From the NCBI GenBank assembly GCA_947495425.1, contig CANLYR010000006.1, positions 62,001-126,000 of the forward strand: DNA of 64,000 nt, given 5' to 3'. Every line of letters begins with the position of its first letter. Position 1 is the first letter of the stretch. This document shows, piece after piece, positions 56,186 through 64,000 of this stretch. The stretch is from an uncultured Aquimarina sp. GTDB lineage: Bacteria > Bacteroidota > Bacteroidia > Flavobacteriales > Flavobacteriaceae. Position numbers and translations under genes: made by a program. The notes beneath the pieces were generated by a model that ran no database searches, was not told the DNA's origin, and was given only the letters and a program-made list of their open reading frames with translations.

Positions 56186-57985
56186 ATGAAAACGCTAATC
56201 AAAAGATTAACGGTACTCTCTATGTGCCTAATTTTAACAAACTTGTTTGTAGCTTGCCAAAGCGACGACACCAATGAAGCTCAACCAGAAGCAGAGCTTA
56301 TCGAATTTGAAGAGTCTAAGATCATCAGTTTTGATGCTATCGAAGAAATGACTCAGAATATAATTGAAGGGGAATTGGCTGTAGAAGAAGATGAATCGGC
56401 TACTGTCGAAAATAAAGTATTTGGCTTCAATACAAGTCGTGAAAGAAGAGTATATGATTTTTCTGCAGAAGTTAGGCTTGGTGCAGGAGCAGGTACTCAG
56501 CTAGAAGGTAAATTGCGACTAAATTTCACACTTTATCATTCCAGTTTCACAATATTTAGAGGAAACCTTGTATTACCTGATGGTACAAGAGCTCCAGCCA
56601 GAGGTGCAATCGTGAGTGATGGAGTCATCTACGTAATCATTAAATTATCAAATGATAGTTTTGTTTTTGGGATAGGAAGAGCCAATGACACAGGTGATTT
56701 AGTAGGGAATTTTAGACTTTTTTCTCCTGAAGGTATTGGGCGAGGGGAATGGAATGCAGAATTGGTTAAAACTATTTTCCCAAATAAAACAATAGTAGAA
56801 TTAATCGTAGAAGATGGTAGATTTACATCTCTTGTTGGCGCATTGCAAGCAACTGATCTTGTAGATGCATTATCTGGGAATGGTCCGTTTACAGTATTTG
56901 CACCAACTGATGCTGCGTTTGCTGCATTAGATGAAATCCCACCTCTGGATGTGTTAAAAGAAATATTACTCTACCATGTTGCTAGTGGACGATTAAATAC
57001 TCCAAGATTATTAAGAAAAGAAATGATTCTTACGCTACAAGGCGAAGATGTTAAAGTAAGTCTTAATAGTGACAATGAAATCGTGATCAACGACACAGTA
57101 AAATTACTATCTGCAAATATTGGAGGTTCTAATGGAGTTATTCAGGTAATTGATGCAGTATTAATCCCACCAACGGTTCAGCCTTTACAAAGTATTGTTG
57201 AAATAGCGGTAAATACACCAGAACTATCTACTCTTGTTGGAGCATTACAGGCAGCAGATTTGGTTGATGCACTTAGCGGCGACGGGCCTTTTACGGTTTT
57301 TGCTCCAACCAATGCAGCTTTTGATGCTTTGGATGCAATCCCAAGCGGAGATGCGCTAAAAGAAGTATTACTATATCACGTAGCTGCTGGTAAATTTTCT
57401 GCAGCAGATCTTTTAGAAAAACAAACAGTAACCACACTACAAGGTGATGAGGTAACAATTGAAGCTGATGCTGATGGCAACGTTTTCCTGAACGGAAATA
57501 TAAAAGTTGCAATTGCAGATATTGAAGCGTCTAATGGTATTGTACATGTAATTAGTGGTGTACTATTACCTCCGGCAGGTTTACAAAGTATTGTAGAAAT
57601 AGCGGTAAATACTCCAGAACTATCTACTCTTGTTGGTGCATTAGTGGCAGCAGACTTAGTTGATGCACTTAGCGGCGACGGACCATTCACGGTTTTTGCT
57701 CCAACTAATGCTGCCTTTGATGCTCTAGATGCCATCCCAAGTGGAGATGCGCTAAAAGAAGTATTATTGTACCACGTGGCTGCGGGTAAATTTACAGCAG
57801 AAGATTTAATCCAGGGACGTACAGTTACTACGCTACAAGGTGATGAAGTAATTATACAAATGAATAGTAATGGAACTGTATTTCTTAATGGATCTATTAA
57901 AGTTGAATTAGCCAATATCGAAGCTTCTAACGGTATTGTACATGTTATAAACGGAGTTTTGATACCACCATCATTACTACATTAA
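56186..57985 (+). CDS. fasciclin-domain surface lipoprotein with extra N-terminal beta domain
   Basis: 599 residues. Lipobox FVAC then QSDDTNE, a surface-export signal. Residues about 30-200 form an unrecognised beta-rich domain (RRVYDFSAEVRLGAGAGTQ, GNLVLPDGTRAPARGAIVSD) linked by an acidic stretch. Three FAS1 domains follow (about 207-335, 335-466, 467-599). The last two are a tandem repeat of exactly 132 codons whose first 71 residues differ at one position. Likely a surface adhesin; coordinated expression with the preceding gene is inferred from adjacency. Confidence 0.9.
   Translation: MKTLIKRLTVLSMCLILTNLFVACQSDDTNEAQPEAELIEFEESKIISFDAIEEMTQNIIEGELAVEEDESATVENKVFGFNTSRERRVYDFSAEVRLGAGAGTQLEGKLRLNFTLYHSSFTIFRGNLVLPDGTRAPARGAIVSDGVIYVIIKLSNDSFVFGIGRANDTGDLVGNFRLFSPEGIGRGEWNAELVKTIFPNKTIVELIVEDGRFTSLVGALQATDLVDALSGNGPFTVFAPTDAAFAALDEIPPLDVLKEILLYHVASGRLNTPRLLRKEMILTLQGEDVKVSLNSDNEIVINDTVKLLSANIGGSNGVIQVIDAVLIPPTVQPLQSIVEIAVNTPELSTLVGALQAADLVDALSGDGPFTVFAPTNAAFDALDAIPSGDALKEVLLYHVAAGKFSAADLLEKQTVTTLQGDEVTIEADADGNVFLNGNIKVAIADIEASNGIVHVISGVLLPPAGLQSIVEIAVNTPELSTLVGALVAADLVDALSGDGPFTVFAPTNAAFDALDAIPSGDALKEVLLYHVAAGKFTAEDLIQGRTVTTLQGDEVIIQMNSNGTVFLNGSIKVELANIEASNGIVHVINGVLIPPSLLH
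57185..57976 (+). repeat. tandem 396-base repeat encoding two FAS1 domains
   Basis: Unit A 57185-57580 and unit B 57581-57976, both starting TTACAAAGTATTG. Proteins are nearly identical over the first 71 residues and diverge in the second half; many synonymous differences exist in the conserved half. Confidence 0.9.
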
Positions 57986-58014
57986 ACAAAATACATAGTT
58001 AGAATTCATTTATG

Positions 58015-58061
58015 ACGATCAAAAGGTATTGAATATTCAATACCTTTTTGATCGTTTTTTT
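58015..58061 (+). terminator. terminator of the second fasciclin gene
   Basis: ACGATC (58015-58020), a perfect palindrome centred on GGTATTGAATATTCAATACC (58025-58044) with flanking A/T tracts, GATCGT (58050-58055) and T-run. Stem of about 20 pairs with one unpaired T. Confidence 0.85.
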
Positions 58062-58177
58062 GTTATTACTAATGATTGAGAACATGTAAAACACTATTAT
58101 TTTTTAGAATAACTTCAAATCTCTAACATCTCGATTAATTCTATAATTCCATCCTTTATTTATACACTTCAAATTCT

Positions 58178-58185
58178 TAAATTTG
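58178..58185 (+). promoter_or_regulatory. -7 box of ffh
   Basis: TAAATTTG followed by CAT; TTTA at 58155-58158 is 19 bases upstream as a weak -33. Leader of about 45 nt. Confidence 0.55.
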
Positions 58186-58233
58186 CATTTCTCTATCGAA
58201 ATGAGGTAGGGTTCTCATAATAGAAGAAAATAT

Positions 58234-59562
58234 ATGTTTGATAATTTAAGTGATAAGTTAGATAAAGCCTTACATATTTTAAAGGGGCATGGTCAGATTA
58301 CCGAAATAAATGTTGCTGAAACCCTAAAAGAGGTTCGTAGAGCTTTAGTAGATGCCGATGTCAACTACAAAATAGCAAAAGAATTTACTGCCAGAGTAAA
58401 AGAGAAAGCATTAGGACAGAATGTGTTAAAAAGCCTTAAGCCAGGGCAGTTAATGGTGAAGCTTGTTAAAGACGAGCTTACAGAATTGATGGGTGGCGAA
58501 GTAGCTGGGGTTAACTTATCCAAAACGCCTTCGGTTATTTTAATGTCTGGTTTGCAAGGATCTGGTAAAACTACATTTTCAGGAAAACTTGCTAATTTTC
58601 TTCAAAGTAAAAAAACAAAGAAACCGTTACTAGTTGCATGTGATGTATATAGACCTGCGGCAATTGATCAATTGCATGTAGTTGGTGAGCAAATTAATGT
58701 TGAAGTTTTTAGTGATCGCGATAATAATGATCCTGTGGCTATTGCAAAAGCTGGTCTCGCATATGCAAAAGCTAACGGATTTAACGTAGTTGTTATAGAT
58801 ACAGCAGGTCGTTTGGCAGTGGATGAAGTGATGATGACAGAGATTGCCAATATTCATAAAGCCGTTACACCTGATGAAACGTTGTTTGTAGTAGATGCCA
58901 TGACTGGTCAGGATGCAGTAAATACAGCAAAAGCATTCAACGATGTGCTTAATTTTGACGGAGTTATTCTTACAAAATTAGATGGTGATACTAGAGGTGG
59001 AGCTGCGATATCGATCAAATCTGTTGTGAATAAGCCTATTAAATTTATAGGTACTGGGGAGAAAATGGAAGCCATTGATGTCTTTTATCCTTCTCGTATG
59101 GCAGATCGTATTTTGGGAATGGGTGATGTTGTATCCCTTGTAGAAAGAGCTCAGGAACAATTTGATGAAGAAGAAGCTAGAAAGCTTCAAAAGAAGATTG
59201 CTAAAAATCAGTTTGGATTTGATGATTTTTTAAATCAAATTCAGCAGATTAAGAAAATGGGTAATATGAAAGACCTTGTCGGTATGATTCCCGGAGCAGG
59301 TAAAATGATGAAGAATATGGATATAGATGATGATGCCTTTAAGCATATAGAAGCTATTATTCATTCTATGACTCAGGAAGAAAGAACAAAACCACAAATT
59401 ATAAATGCTAGTAGAAAAAAACGAATAGGTGCTGGTTCTGGAACATCCATCCAGCAAGTAAACCAATTGCTAAAACAATTTGATCAGATGAGTAAAATGA
59501 TGAAAATGATGCAAGGTGGTGGTGGCAAAAAGATGATGCAAATGATGGGTAAAATGCGATAA
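58234..59562 (+). CDS. ffh: signal recognition particle protein Ffh
   Basis: 442 residues. N domain; G domain with G1 GLQGSGKTT (106-114), DTAGRLAVDEVMM and TKLDGDTRGGAA; Met-rich M domain (MSKMMKMMQGGGGKKMMQM) that binds signal sequences and SRP RNA. Delivers nascent membrane proteins to FtsY and SecY. folD follows after 45 bases and may be cotranscribed. Confidence 0.98.
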   Translation: MFDNLSDKLDKALHILKGHGQITEINVAETLKEVRRALVDADVNYKIAKEFTARVKEKALGQNVLKSLKPGQLMVKLVKDELTELMGGEVAGVNLSKTPSVILMSGLQGSGKTTFSGKLANFLQSKKTKKPLLVACDVYRPAAIDQLHVVGEQINVEVFSDRDNNDPVAIAKAGLAYAKANGFNVVVIDTAGRLAVDEVMMTEIANIHKAVTPDETLFVVDAMTGQDAVNTAKAFNDVLNFDGVILTKLDGDTRGGAAISIKSVVNKPIKFIGTGEKMEAIDVFYPSRMADRILGMGDVVSLVERAQEQFDEEEARKLQKKIAKNQFGFDDFLNQIQQIKKMGNMKDLVGMIPGAGKMMKNMDIDDDAFKHIEAIIHSMTQEERTKPQIINASRKKRIGAGSGTSIQQVNQLLKQFDQMSKMMKMMQGGGGKKMMQMMGKMR

Positions 59563-59607
59563 TAATAAATCATAATTGAAATTTTTGTTTAAGGTATAAT
59601 TAGGGGA

Positions 59608-60492
59608 ATGGAAATATTAGACGGAAAAAAAGTAAGTAACGATATTAAGGATGAAATAGCTGCCGAAGTTCATAAAATGAAAGAACGCGGAGAGAAAGTA
59701 CCACACTTGGCTGCTGTATTAGTAGGTAATGATGGGGCTAGCTTAACTTATGTTGGCAGTAAAGTAAGGGCATGTGAGCGTATAGGTTTTGAATCTACAT
59801 TGGTTAAGATGCCAAGTACAACGAGTGAAGTTGAATTGTTGGCAAAAATAAAAGAACTCAATGAAAATGATGATATAGATGGTTTTATCGTGCAGTTGCC
59901 ATTGCCTCCTCAGATCGACACACAAAAAGTATTATTAGCAGTAGATCCTGATAAGGATGTAGATGGTTTTCATCCTATGAATTTTGGTAAAATGGCATTA
60001 GATATGTCTACATTTATTCCTGCTACCCCTTTTGGTATTTTAGAATTATTAGAGCGATATAGTGTAGATACTAAAGGAAAACATACAGTAGTCATAGGTA
60101 GGAGTCATATTGTTGGTCGGCCTATGAGTATTTTAATGGGGCGCAAAGGATGGCCAGGTAACTCTACCGTTACCCTAACCCATAGTCATACAAAAAATAT
60201 TACTCAGATTATTTCGCAGGCAGATATTGTTATCTCCGCATTAGGAGTACCTAATTTTTTAAAGGCAGAGATGGTCAAAGATGACGCTGTTGTTATTGAT
60301 GTAGGCATTACAAGAATGGCTGATGATTCTTTGCCAAAAGGGTATAAGATTGTTGGTGATGTAGATTTTGAAAATGTAAGTAAAAAAGCTTCATTCATTA
60401 CCCCTGTCCCTGGAGGAGTAGGTCCAATGACAATTGCAATGTTACTTAAGAATACTTTATTAGCTAGAGAAAGACATCGCAATAGTATATAA
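59608..60492 (+). CDS. folD: bifunctional methylenetetrahydrofolate dehydrogenase/cyclohydrolase FolD
   Basis: 294 residues. Catalytic Lys52 in YVGSKVRACERIG, substrate loop DGFIVQLPLP, NADP-binding VIGRSHIVGRPMS and the C-terminal PVPGGVGPMTIAML. Interconverts 5,10-methylene-THF, 5,10-methenyl-THF and 10-formyl-THF. The ffh-folD order is common in Flavobacteriaceae. Strong terminator follows. Confidence 0.98.
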   Translation: MEILDGKKVSNDIKDEIAAEVHKMKERGEKVPHLAAVLVGNDGASLTYVGSKVRACERIGFESTLVKMPSTTSEVELLAKIKELNENDDIDGFIVQLPLPPQIDTQKVLLAVDPDKDVDGFHPMNFGKMALDMSTFIPATPFGILELLERYSVDTKGKHTVVIGRSHIVGRPMSILMGRKGWPGNSTVTLTHSHTKNITQIISQADIVISALGVPNFLKAEMVKDDAVVIDVGITRMADDSLPKGYKIVGDVDFENVSKKASFITPVPGGVGPMTIAMLLKNTLLARERHRNSI

Positions 60493-60517
60493 AATAGCTT
60501 TTGCAATTGCCATGTTA

Positions 60518-60560
60518 AAAAACAAGCCTTAAGATATCAAGTATCTTAAGGCTTGTTTTT
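60518..60560 (+). terminator. terminator of folD
   Basis: AAAACAAGCCTTAAGATA (60519-60536), loop TCAAG, then the perfect complement and TTTTT (ending about 60560). About 18 pairs. Confidence 0.95.
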
Positions 60561-60618
60561 GTATTCATACAAAAAGTTTTCAAGTAATTAGTTTCAACTT
60601 TTGTATGTATAAAACCTA

Positions 60619-60646
60619 AAATGCTAGGAATTAGATCCTAGCATTT
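60619..60646 (-). terminator. terminator of the SH3-domain gene
   Basis: AAATGCTAGGA (60619-60629), loop ATTAGA, TCCTAGCATTT (60636-60646); eleven perfect pairs, 44 bases after the stop of the minus-strand gene. Confidence 0.75.
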
Positions 60647-60690
60647 GAGCTACATTTATATTTTGGTGATTATAACTGTAAAAATTTATA

Positions 60691-61830
60691 TTACTTATTA
60701 AAAGCTTCAGCAGAAATATCATCATCGCCACCAGTACTGTATCCACCGCTGCTAGGTAAAAGATCAAGTGCTAAGTTATAAGATGGTACGTTAATTCCTT
60801 TAGAGGTTTTAACGGTGTTAAAATCTAAAATTTGATTATCATTTTGCTCATATAATGCATTCTTAGTAAATGTTCCGAATTTCTTACCGTTCACAATAGT
60901 TTCTCTCCAATCCTTACCATAAGCAATTTTCAAGTAGTATTCTCCTTCGGGTACATTTCTAATAAACTGAGTAGTGTTTGAGTTGATATACGTTACACGT
61001 ACTAACTGATCTTCAGCTTTGGTTTTACCCATTTTATACATTTTAACAACAACTTCGGTGTTTTTACCTACTTTAATTTTTAGATAGTTATCTAACTTGT
61101 AATCAAACTTACCTTTAAAGTTAAATGATTTTGGTGTAGCACCTGATTTATATGTCTTTTTCTCCCAGCTAGAGTATTTATCTTCTCTCACGGCCGTTGA
61201 TGCCGCAGCTTTGGGTGAACTGCTTCCATAAGAAGGAGTAGTAGATTCTATAGGAGTCGAAGCATAATTACTACCTTGTGCAGCTCTTCTGTTTGCTTCT
61301 TCTACAGCTCTTCTTGTTTCATCAGTTTCTTGTGCAGCTTTTCTAGCAGCTACATCTTTAGATCTTTTTGCAGCTTCTGCATCAGCAATTGCTTTAGCAG
61401 CACTAGCTTCTGCTTCTCTTTGTAAACGTTCTGCATCGGCTATAGCTTTTCTTGCTGCTTCTTCAGCTGCTCTTTTAGCCGCCTGTGCTTGAGCGATTGC
61501 TGCCGCCGCTGCTGCTTTTGCAGCTTCTCTTTTTGCTGCTGCTTCTGCCGCTGCTGCTTCTGCGTCAGCAATTCTGCTATCTGCAGTTAAAAGTTTCGTA
61601 GGAACAAAACCATTCATTTTCTTAAACTGGATTGCACTCCAGTCTCCATAACCAGAATTGATTACGTATACTTGTGTTCCTTGAGGAACTTCAGCTATAG
61701 TGTTAAAATTTAAACCAGGTCCACTACGTACTTCTAATTTCTGTGCAGACATTAGATATTGCTCTGATTGAGCATGAGCAGTCGAAAAGGTAATCACCAA
61801 AAGCAGAATAAATGTAAAAATAGACTTCAT
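60691..61830 (-). CDS. secreted SH3-domain protein with Ala-rich coiled coil
   Basis: 379 residues from ATG at 61830 (MKSIFTFILLLVITF); an in-frame start at 61866 would add 12 residues before the signal peptide. Signal peptide to STAHAQ; bacterial SH3 domain about 25-85 (SAQKLEVRSGPGLNFNTIAEV, GDWSAIQF); then an Ala/Lys/Glu-rich coiled coil of about 110 residues (repeated AKAAAAAA-, AARKAIADAERL); a Ser/Thr linker; and a beta C-terminal region (FNFKGKFDYKLDNYLKIK) of unknown type. Likely envelope-associated, binding peptidoglycan or spanning the periplasm; function inferred only. Confidence 0.75.
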   Translation of the reverse strand: MKSIFTFILLLVITFSTAHAQSEQYLMSAQKLEVRSGPGLNFNTIAEVPQGTQVYVINSGYGDWSAIQFKKMNGFVPTKLLTADSRIADAEAAAAEAAAKREAAKAAAAAAIAQAQAAKRAAEEAARKAIADAERLQREAEASAAKAIADAEAAKRSKDVAARKAAQETDETRRAVEEANRRAAQGSNYASTPIESTTPSYGSSSPKAAASTAVREDKYSSWEKKTYKSGATPKSFNFKGKFDYKLDNYLKIKVGKNTEVVVKMYKMGKTKAEDQLVRVTYINSNTTQFIRNVPEGEYYLKIAYGKDWRETIVNGKKFGTFTKNALYEQNDNQILDFNTVKTSKGINVPSYNLALDLLPSSGGYSTGGDDDISAEAFNK

Positions 61831-61863
61831 ATCTCTTGTTTTTAAGTAGATTGGGTTATAATT

Positions 61864-61871
61864 CAAATTTA
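61864..61871 (-). promoter_or_regulatory. -7 box of the SH3-domain gene
   Basis: Minus strand TAAATTTG (61871-61864). Predicted leader to the ATG at 61830 about 28 nt. The -33 region is T-rich without a clear TTTG. Confidence 0.5.
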
Positions 61872-62044
61872 ATATTATTTTTATTAATTAAAATTTTTTT
61901 GACAAAATTTCTAATTTACCATCAAAAATTACTTTTCAAAAAGGATGCCAAAAACAAATTAACGTCAATTTCATCCTATATATTGCATCTTTACTTACAC
62001 ATAAAGAATCATACGATTTAAAAGTAAAATTTATCATTTAATAA

Positions 62045-62074
62045 TTTGTTTTTCAGTAACTTACGTTAGATTTG
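62045..62074 (+). promoter_or_regulatory. orphan plus-strand promoter
   Basis: TTTG (62045-62048), 18 bases, TAGATTTG (62067-62074): complete consensus, but no ORF follows before the 3' end of the convergent msrA gene at 62396. Confidence 0.55.
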
Positions 62075-62395
62075 TTTTAGTAAAACTTCAATATTTTCGA
62101 CTAAAATACTGATAAAAAAACCATTAAATCAGATTCAAAAGTAGTGTTTTAATATCAAAAACACAACATATCTCCGTTTTATTTATATAAAAATAGTAAT
62201 TTTTTTTATTCAATTTGTGTTTTTCAACGATTTTTTGTGTAATTACACCCGATTTAATCTTTATTTTTAATGTCTTTTGTCGGTTTTACTTCACTCCAGT
62301 ATTTTGTTGATAAAATGCTGTATGTTCTTGTAACAAAGGATTAACGAATTTAACATTTCATTTAGAAATCTAATAATCTAGTTTTTGCAGTACTA

Positions 62396-63067
62396 TCAAT
62401 GTGCTTTTCTAATGAGTTCGGGAAATTTGGCTTGAAACCTTTTTAATCTTGGTATTGATATGTTTTGTATGTATGGGTTGTTGGGATTTCTTTTTTCATA
62501 GTCTTGATGATAACCCTCAGCTTTCCAGAATTTTTGAAATGGTAATACCTCAGCAGCGATTCTTCTGTTGAGTTTTTTTCTTAACGCTTCTTTTTTTTCT
62601 TTGATTATTTTTTTTTGTTCATCGTTTTGATAAAAAATAATAGATCTGTACTGCGATCCTTGATCAGGTCCTTGTCCATTTATCTGAGTTGGATTTTGTG
62701 AGCCAAAATATACATCAACCAATGTTTCAAATGAAACTATTTTGGGGTCATAAAGAATTTCTACCGCTTCAGCGTGTCCTGTTCGACCTGTATTGCTAGC
62801 TTCATATGTTGGGTTTTCTGTATGCCCGCCGGAGTAACCCGAGATTGATTCTTGAACTCCCTGTACACTTTCATATATGGCTTCTACACACCAAAAACAA
62901 CCGCTTGCAAAATAAGCTTTTTCTAATCCATTAACCGGATTTGTTTGTATGGGGGCTGGTACTTGATTCTGAGAAGATTCTGATTTGGTCTTTGCAGATT
63001 GACTATTACTTTGGCAACTTGATAATAGGAGCGTAGCGGTTAATACTATATATAGGATATTTTTCAT
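62396..63067 (-). CDS. msrA: peptide-methionine (S)-S-oxide reductase (lipoprotein form)
   Basis: 223 residues. Lipobox LLLSSC (Cys18), so envelope-anchored. Catalytic motif GCFWC (56-60, nucleophile Cys57), then the MsrA core YSGGHTENPTYE, GRTGHAEAVEI and GSQYRSII. Repairs methionine sulfoxide in periplasmic or surface proteins. No MsrB domain is fused and msrB is not adjacent. Possible promoter TAGTTTTG on the minus strand at 63182-63175. Confidence 0.96.
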   Translation of the reverse strand: MKNILYIVLTATLLLSSCQSNSQSAKTKSESSQNQVPAPIQTNPVNGLEKAYFASGCFWCVEAIYESVQGVQESISGYSGGHTENPTYEASNTGRTGHAEAVEILYDPKIVSFETLVDVYFGSQNPTQINGQGPDQGSQYRSIIFYQNDEQKKIIKEKKEALRKKLNRRIAAEVLPFQKFWKAEGYHQDYEKRNPNNPYIQNISIPRLKRFQAKFPELIRKAH

Positions 63068-63181
63068 GATATTTTAAATTTTAGTAATTAGTCAACTTCT
63101 TTTAATAAACCTTTCAATAATTAATGTTTTTGATAAAATAGGCTCGTTACATGTTTGGGTATTTTAAAGCCTATCAAAACT

Positions 63182-63216
63182 AAAAACGGCTACCAATTTT
63201 CTTGATAGCCGTTTTT
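63182..63216. terminator. bidirectional terminator between rho and msrA
   Basis: AAAAACGGCTA (63182-63192) pairs with TAGCCGTTTTT (63206-63216), inner CAA/TTG. On the minus strand it ends rho 18 bases after its stop. Confidence 0.9.
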
Positions 63217-63233
63217 AATATTAATTTTCAATA

Positions 63234-64000
63234 TTATCCATTCATGGAAATAAGAAATTCATCATTGTTTCTCGTTTGTTTGAAACGTTCATTGATAAAC
63301 TCCATAGCTTCAACAGGATTCATGTCTGCGAGATATTTGCGCATCACCCACATTCTTTGAATCGTTGTTTCATCAAGTAGAATATCATCACGACGAGTAC
63401 TTGAAGATGTAAGGTCGATGGCTGGGAATATTCGTCGATTAGATATTTTACGATCCAATTGAAGTTCCATATTACCGGTACCTTTAAATTCTTCGAAGAT
63501 AACTTCGTCCATTTTTGATCCTGTTTCGGTTAATGCTGTAGCAATTATGGTTAGTGATCCACCATTTTCAATATTACGAGCAGCTCCAAAGAAGCGTTTT
63601 GGTTTATGTAGTGCATTAGCATCTACACCTCCACTTAATATTTTACCAGAGGCTGGTTGCACCGTATTGTAGGCTCTGGCTAATCGTGTTATAGAATCTA
63701 ATAATATTACAACATCATGACCACATTCTACCAGTCGCTTAGCTTTTTCTAGAACTATGTTGGCTACTTTCACATGCTCGTTGGCTTCTTTATCAAAGGT
63801 TGAAGCAATTACTTCTCCTTTTACATTACGTTGCATGTCGGTAACTTCCTCTGGTCGTTCATCTATGAGAAGGATCATTTGGTATACTTCTGGATGATTG
63901 GCAGCAATTGCATTAGCTACGTCCTTTAGAAGCATAGTTTTACCTGTTTTAGGTTGTGACACGATCATACCACGCTGTCCTTTACCTATAGGAGCAAACA
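63234..64000 (-). CDS. rho: transcription termination factor Rho (partial, N-terminus off the window)
   Basis: 255 codons of the C-terminal ATPase part; the frame stays open through 64000 ([21 protein letters not shown] read in parts). Walker A PKTGKTML, Walker [17 protein letters not shown]-loop and R-loop regions ([21 protein letters not shown] in part). RNA-dependent helicase that terminates transcription. The missing N-terminal part contains the RNA-binding domain and, in Bacteroidota, usually a long disordered insertion. Confidence 0.97.
   Translation of the reverse strand, partial: FAPIGKGQRGMIVSQPKTGKTMLLKDVANAIAANHPEVYQMILLIDERPEEVTDMQRNVKGEVIASTFDKEANEHVKVANIVLEKAKRLVECGHDVVILLDSITRLARAYNTVQPASGKILSGGVDANALHKPKRFFGAARNIENGGSLTIIATALTETGSKMDEVIFEEFKGTGNMELQLDRKISNRRIFPAIDLTSSSTRRDDILLDETTIQRMWVMRKYLADMNPVEAMEFINERFKQTRNNDEFLISMNG

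Larger units (their letters stand above)
61831..62395. other. 565-base gap with two promoters and no gene
   Basis: Very AT-rich. It holds the minus-strand promoter of the SH3 gene (61864-61871), a well-formed plus-strand promoter with no gene behind it (62045-62074), a hairpin GTGTTTT/AAAACAC (62144-62164) and a 12-base palindrome GTGTAATTACAC (62237-62248). The only ORF (61836-62021) is low-complexity noise. Confidence 0.5.

Noticed and set aside
61836..62021. 61-codon plus-strand ORF in the gap before msrA
   Set aside because: Low-complexity AT-rich frame overlapping the 5' end and promoter of the SH3-domain gene; no signal or motif.

Overview
The window reads as chromosome of a low-G+C marine-type Bacteroidota, most likely a member of the Flavobacteriaceae. 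The evidence is the flavobacterial order rpsL-rpsG-fusA-rpsJ...rplQ-carA-eno-gltA with no tuf, adk or map inside it, SusC/SusD and FecR/TonB genes, surface-lipoprotein signals with acidic residues after the lipobox Cys, almost no Shine-Dalgarno sites, and promoters of the Bacteroidota form (TTTG, about 18-19 nt, TAnnTTTG). No rRNA, tRNA, CRISPR array, integrase or transposase was seen.

Layout. 1-3205: the 5' part of a large alpha-2-macroglobulin-like gene (minus strand) that runs off the left edge. 3.5-13.5 kb: housekeeping and maintenance genes (Mpl muropeptide ligase, PaiB-like flavoprotein, DUF1569 protein, RadC, a polysaccharide-deacetylase relative that seems to lack its catalytic residues, YjjG nucleotidase, RarA, rhomboid protease, RlmB). 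13.6-19.6 kb: a SusC/SusD/lipoprotein import operon without any hydrolase. 20.1-37.6 kb: one continuous str-S10-spc-alpha ribosomal superoperon of 32 genes. It is followed by carA, eno, gltA, then two guanidino-group hydrolase homologues (DDAH-like and CtlX-like), an Rrf2 regulator, a CpcT/CpeT-like lipoprotein, an NAD(P)-binding/DUF2867 protein and argS. 49.3-58.0 kb: a FecI/FecR/TonB-receptor surface-signalling module next to a divergent Cys-containing lipoprotein and two surface lipoproteins with three fasciclin domains each. 58.2-64.0 kb: ffh, folD, an SH3/coiled-coil secreted protein, msrA, and the C-terminal part of rho.

How parts work together. The ribosomal superoperon starts from a clear promoter (20031-20061). 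Its longer spacers lie upstream of rplC, rpsH, rpmJ, rpsK, rpsD and rplQ, and each holds inverted repeats; one (rpsJ-rplC) holds a textbook intrinsic terminator in the middle of the operon, and another (infA-rpmJ) an internal promoter. These look like a set of attenuation and autoregulation sites in a phylum where such sites are little described. The FecIR-TonB module has the receptor with an N-terminal STN domain, the part that in known systems touches FecR, so the receptor probably signals to the sigma factor. The neighbouring lipoproteins are natural candidate targets, but this is inferred from position only.

Limits: all calls come from reading the sequence. No database, folding or statistical computation was run. 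In AT-rich spacers some short inverted repeats are expected by chance.
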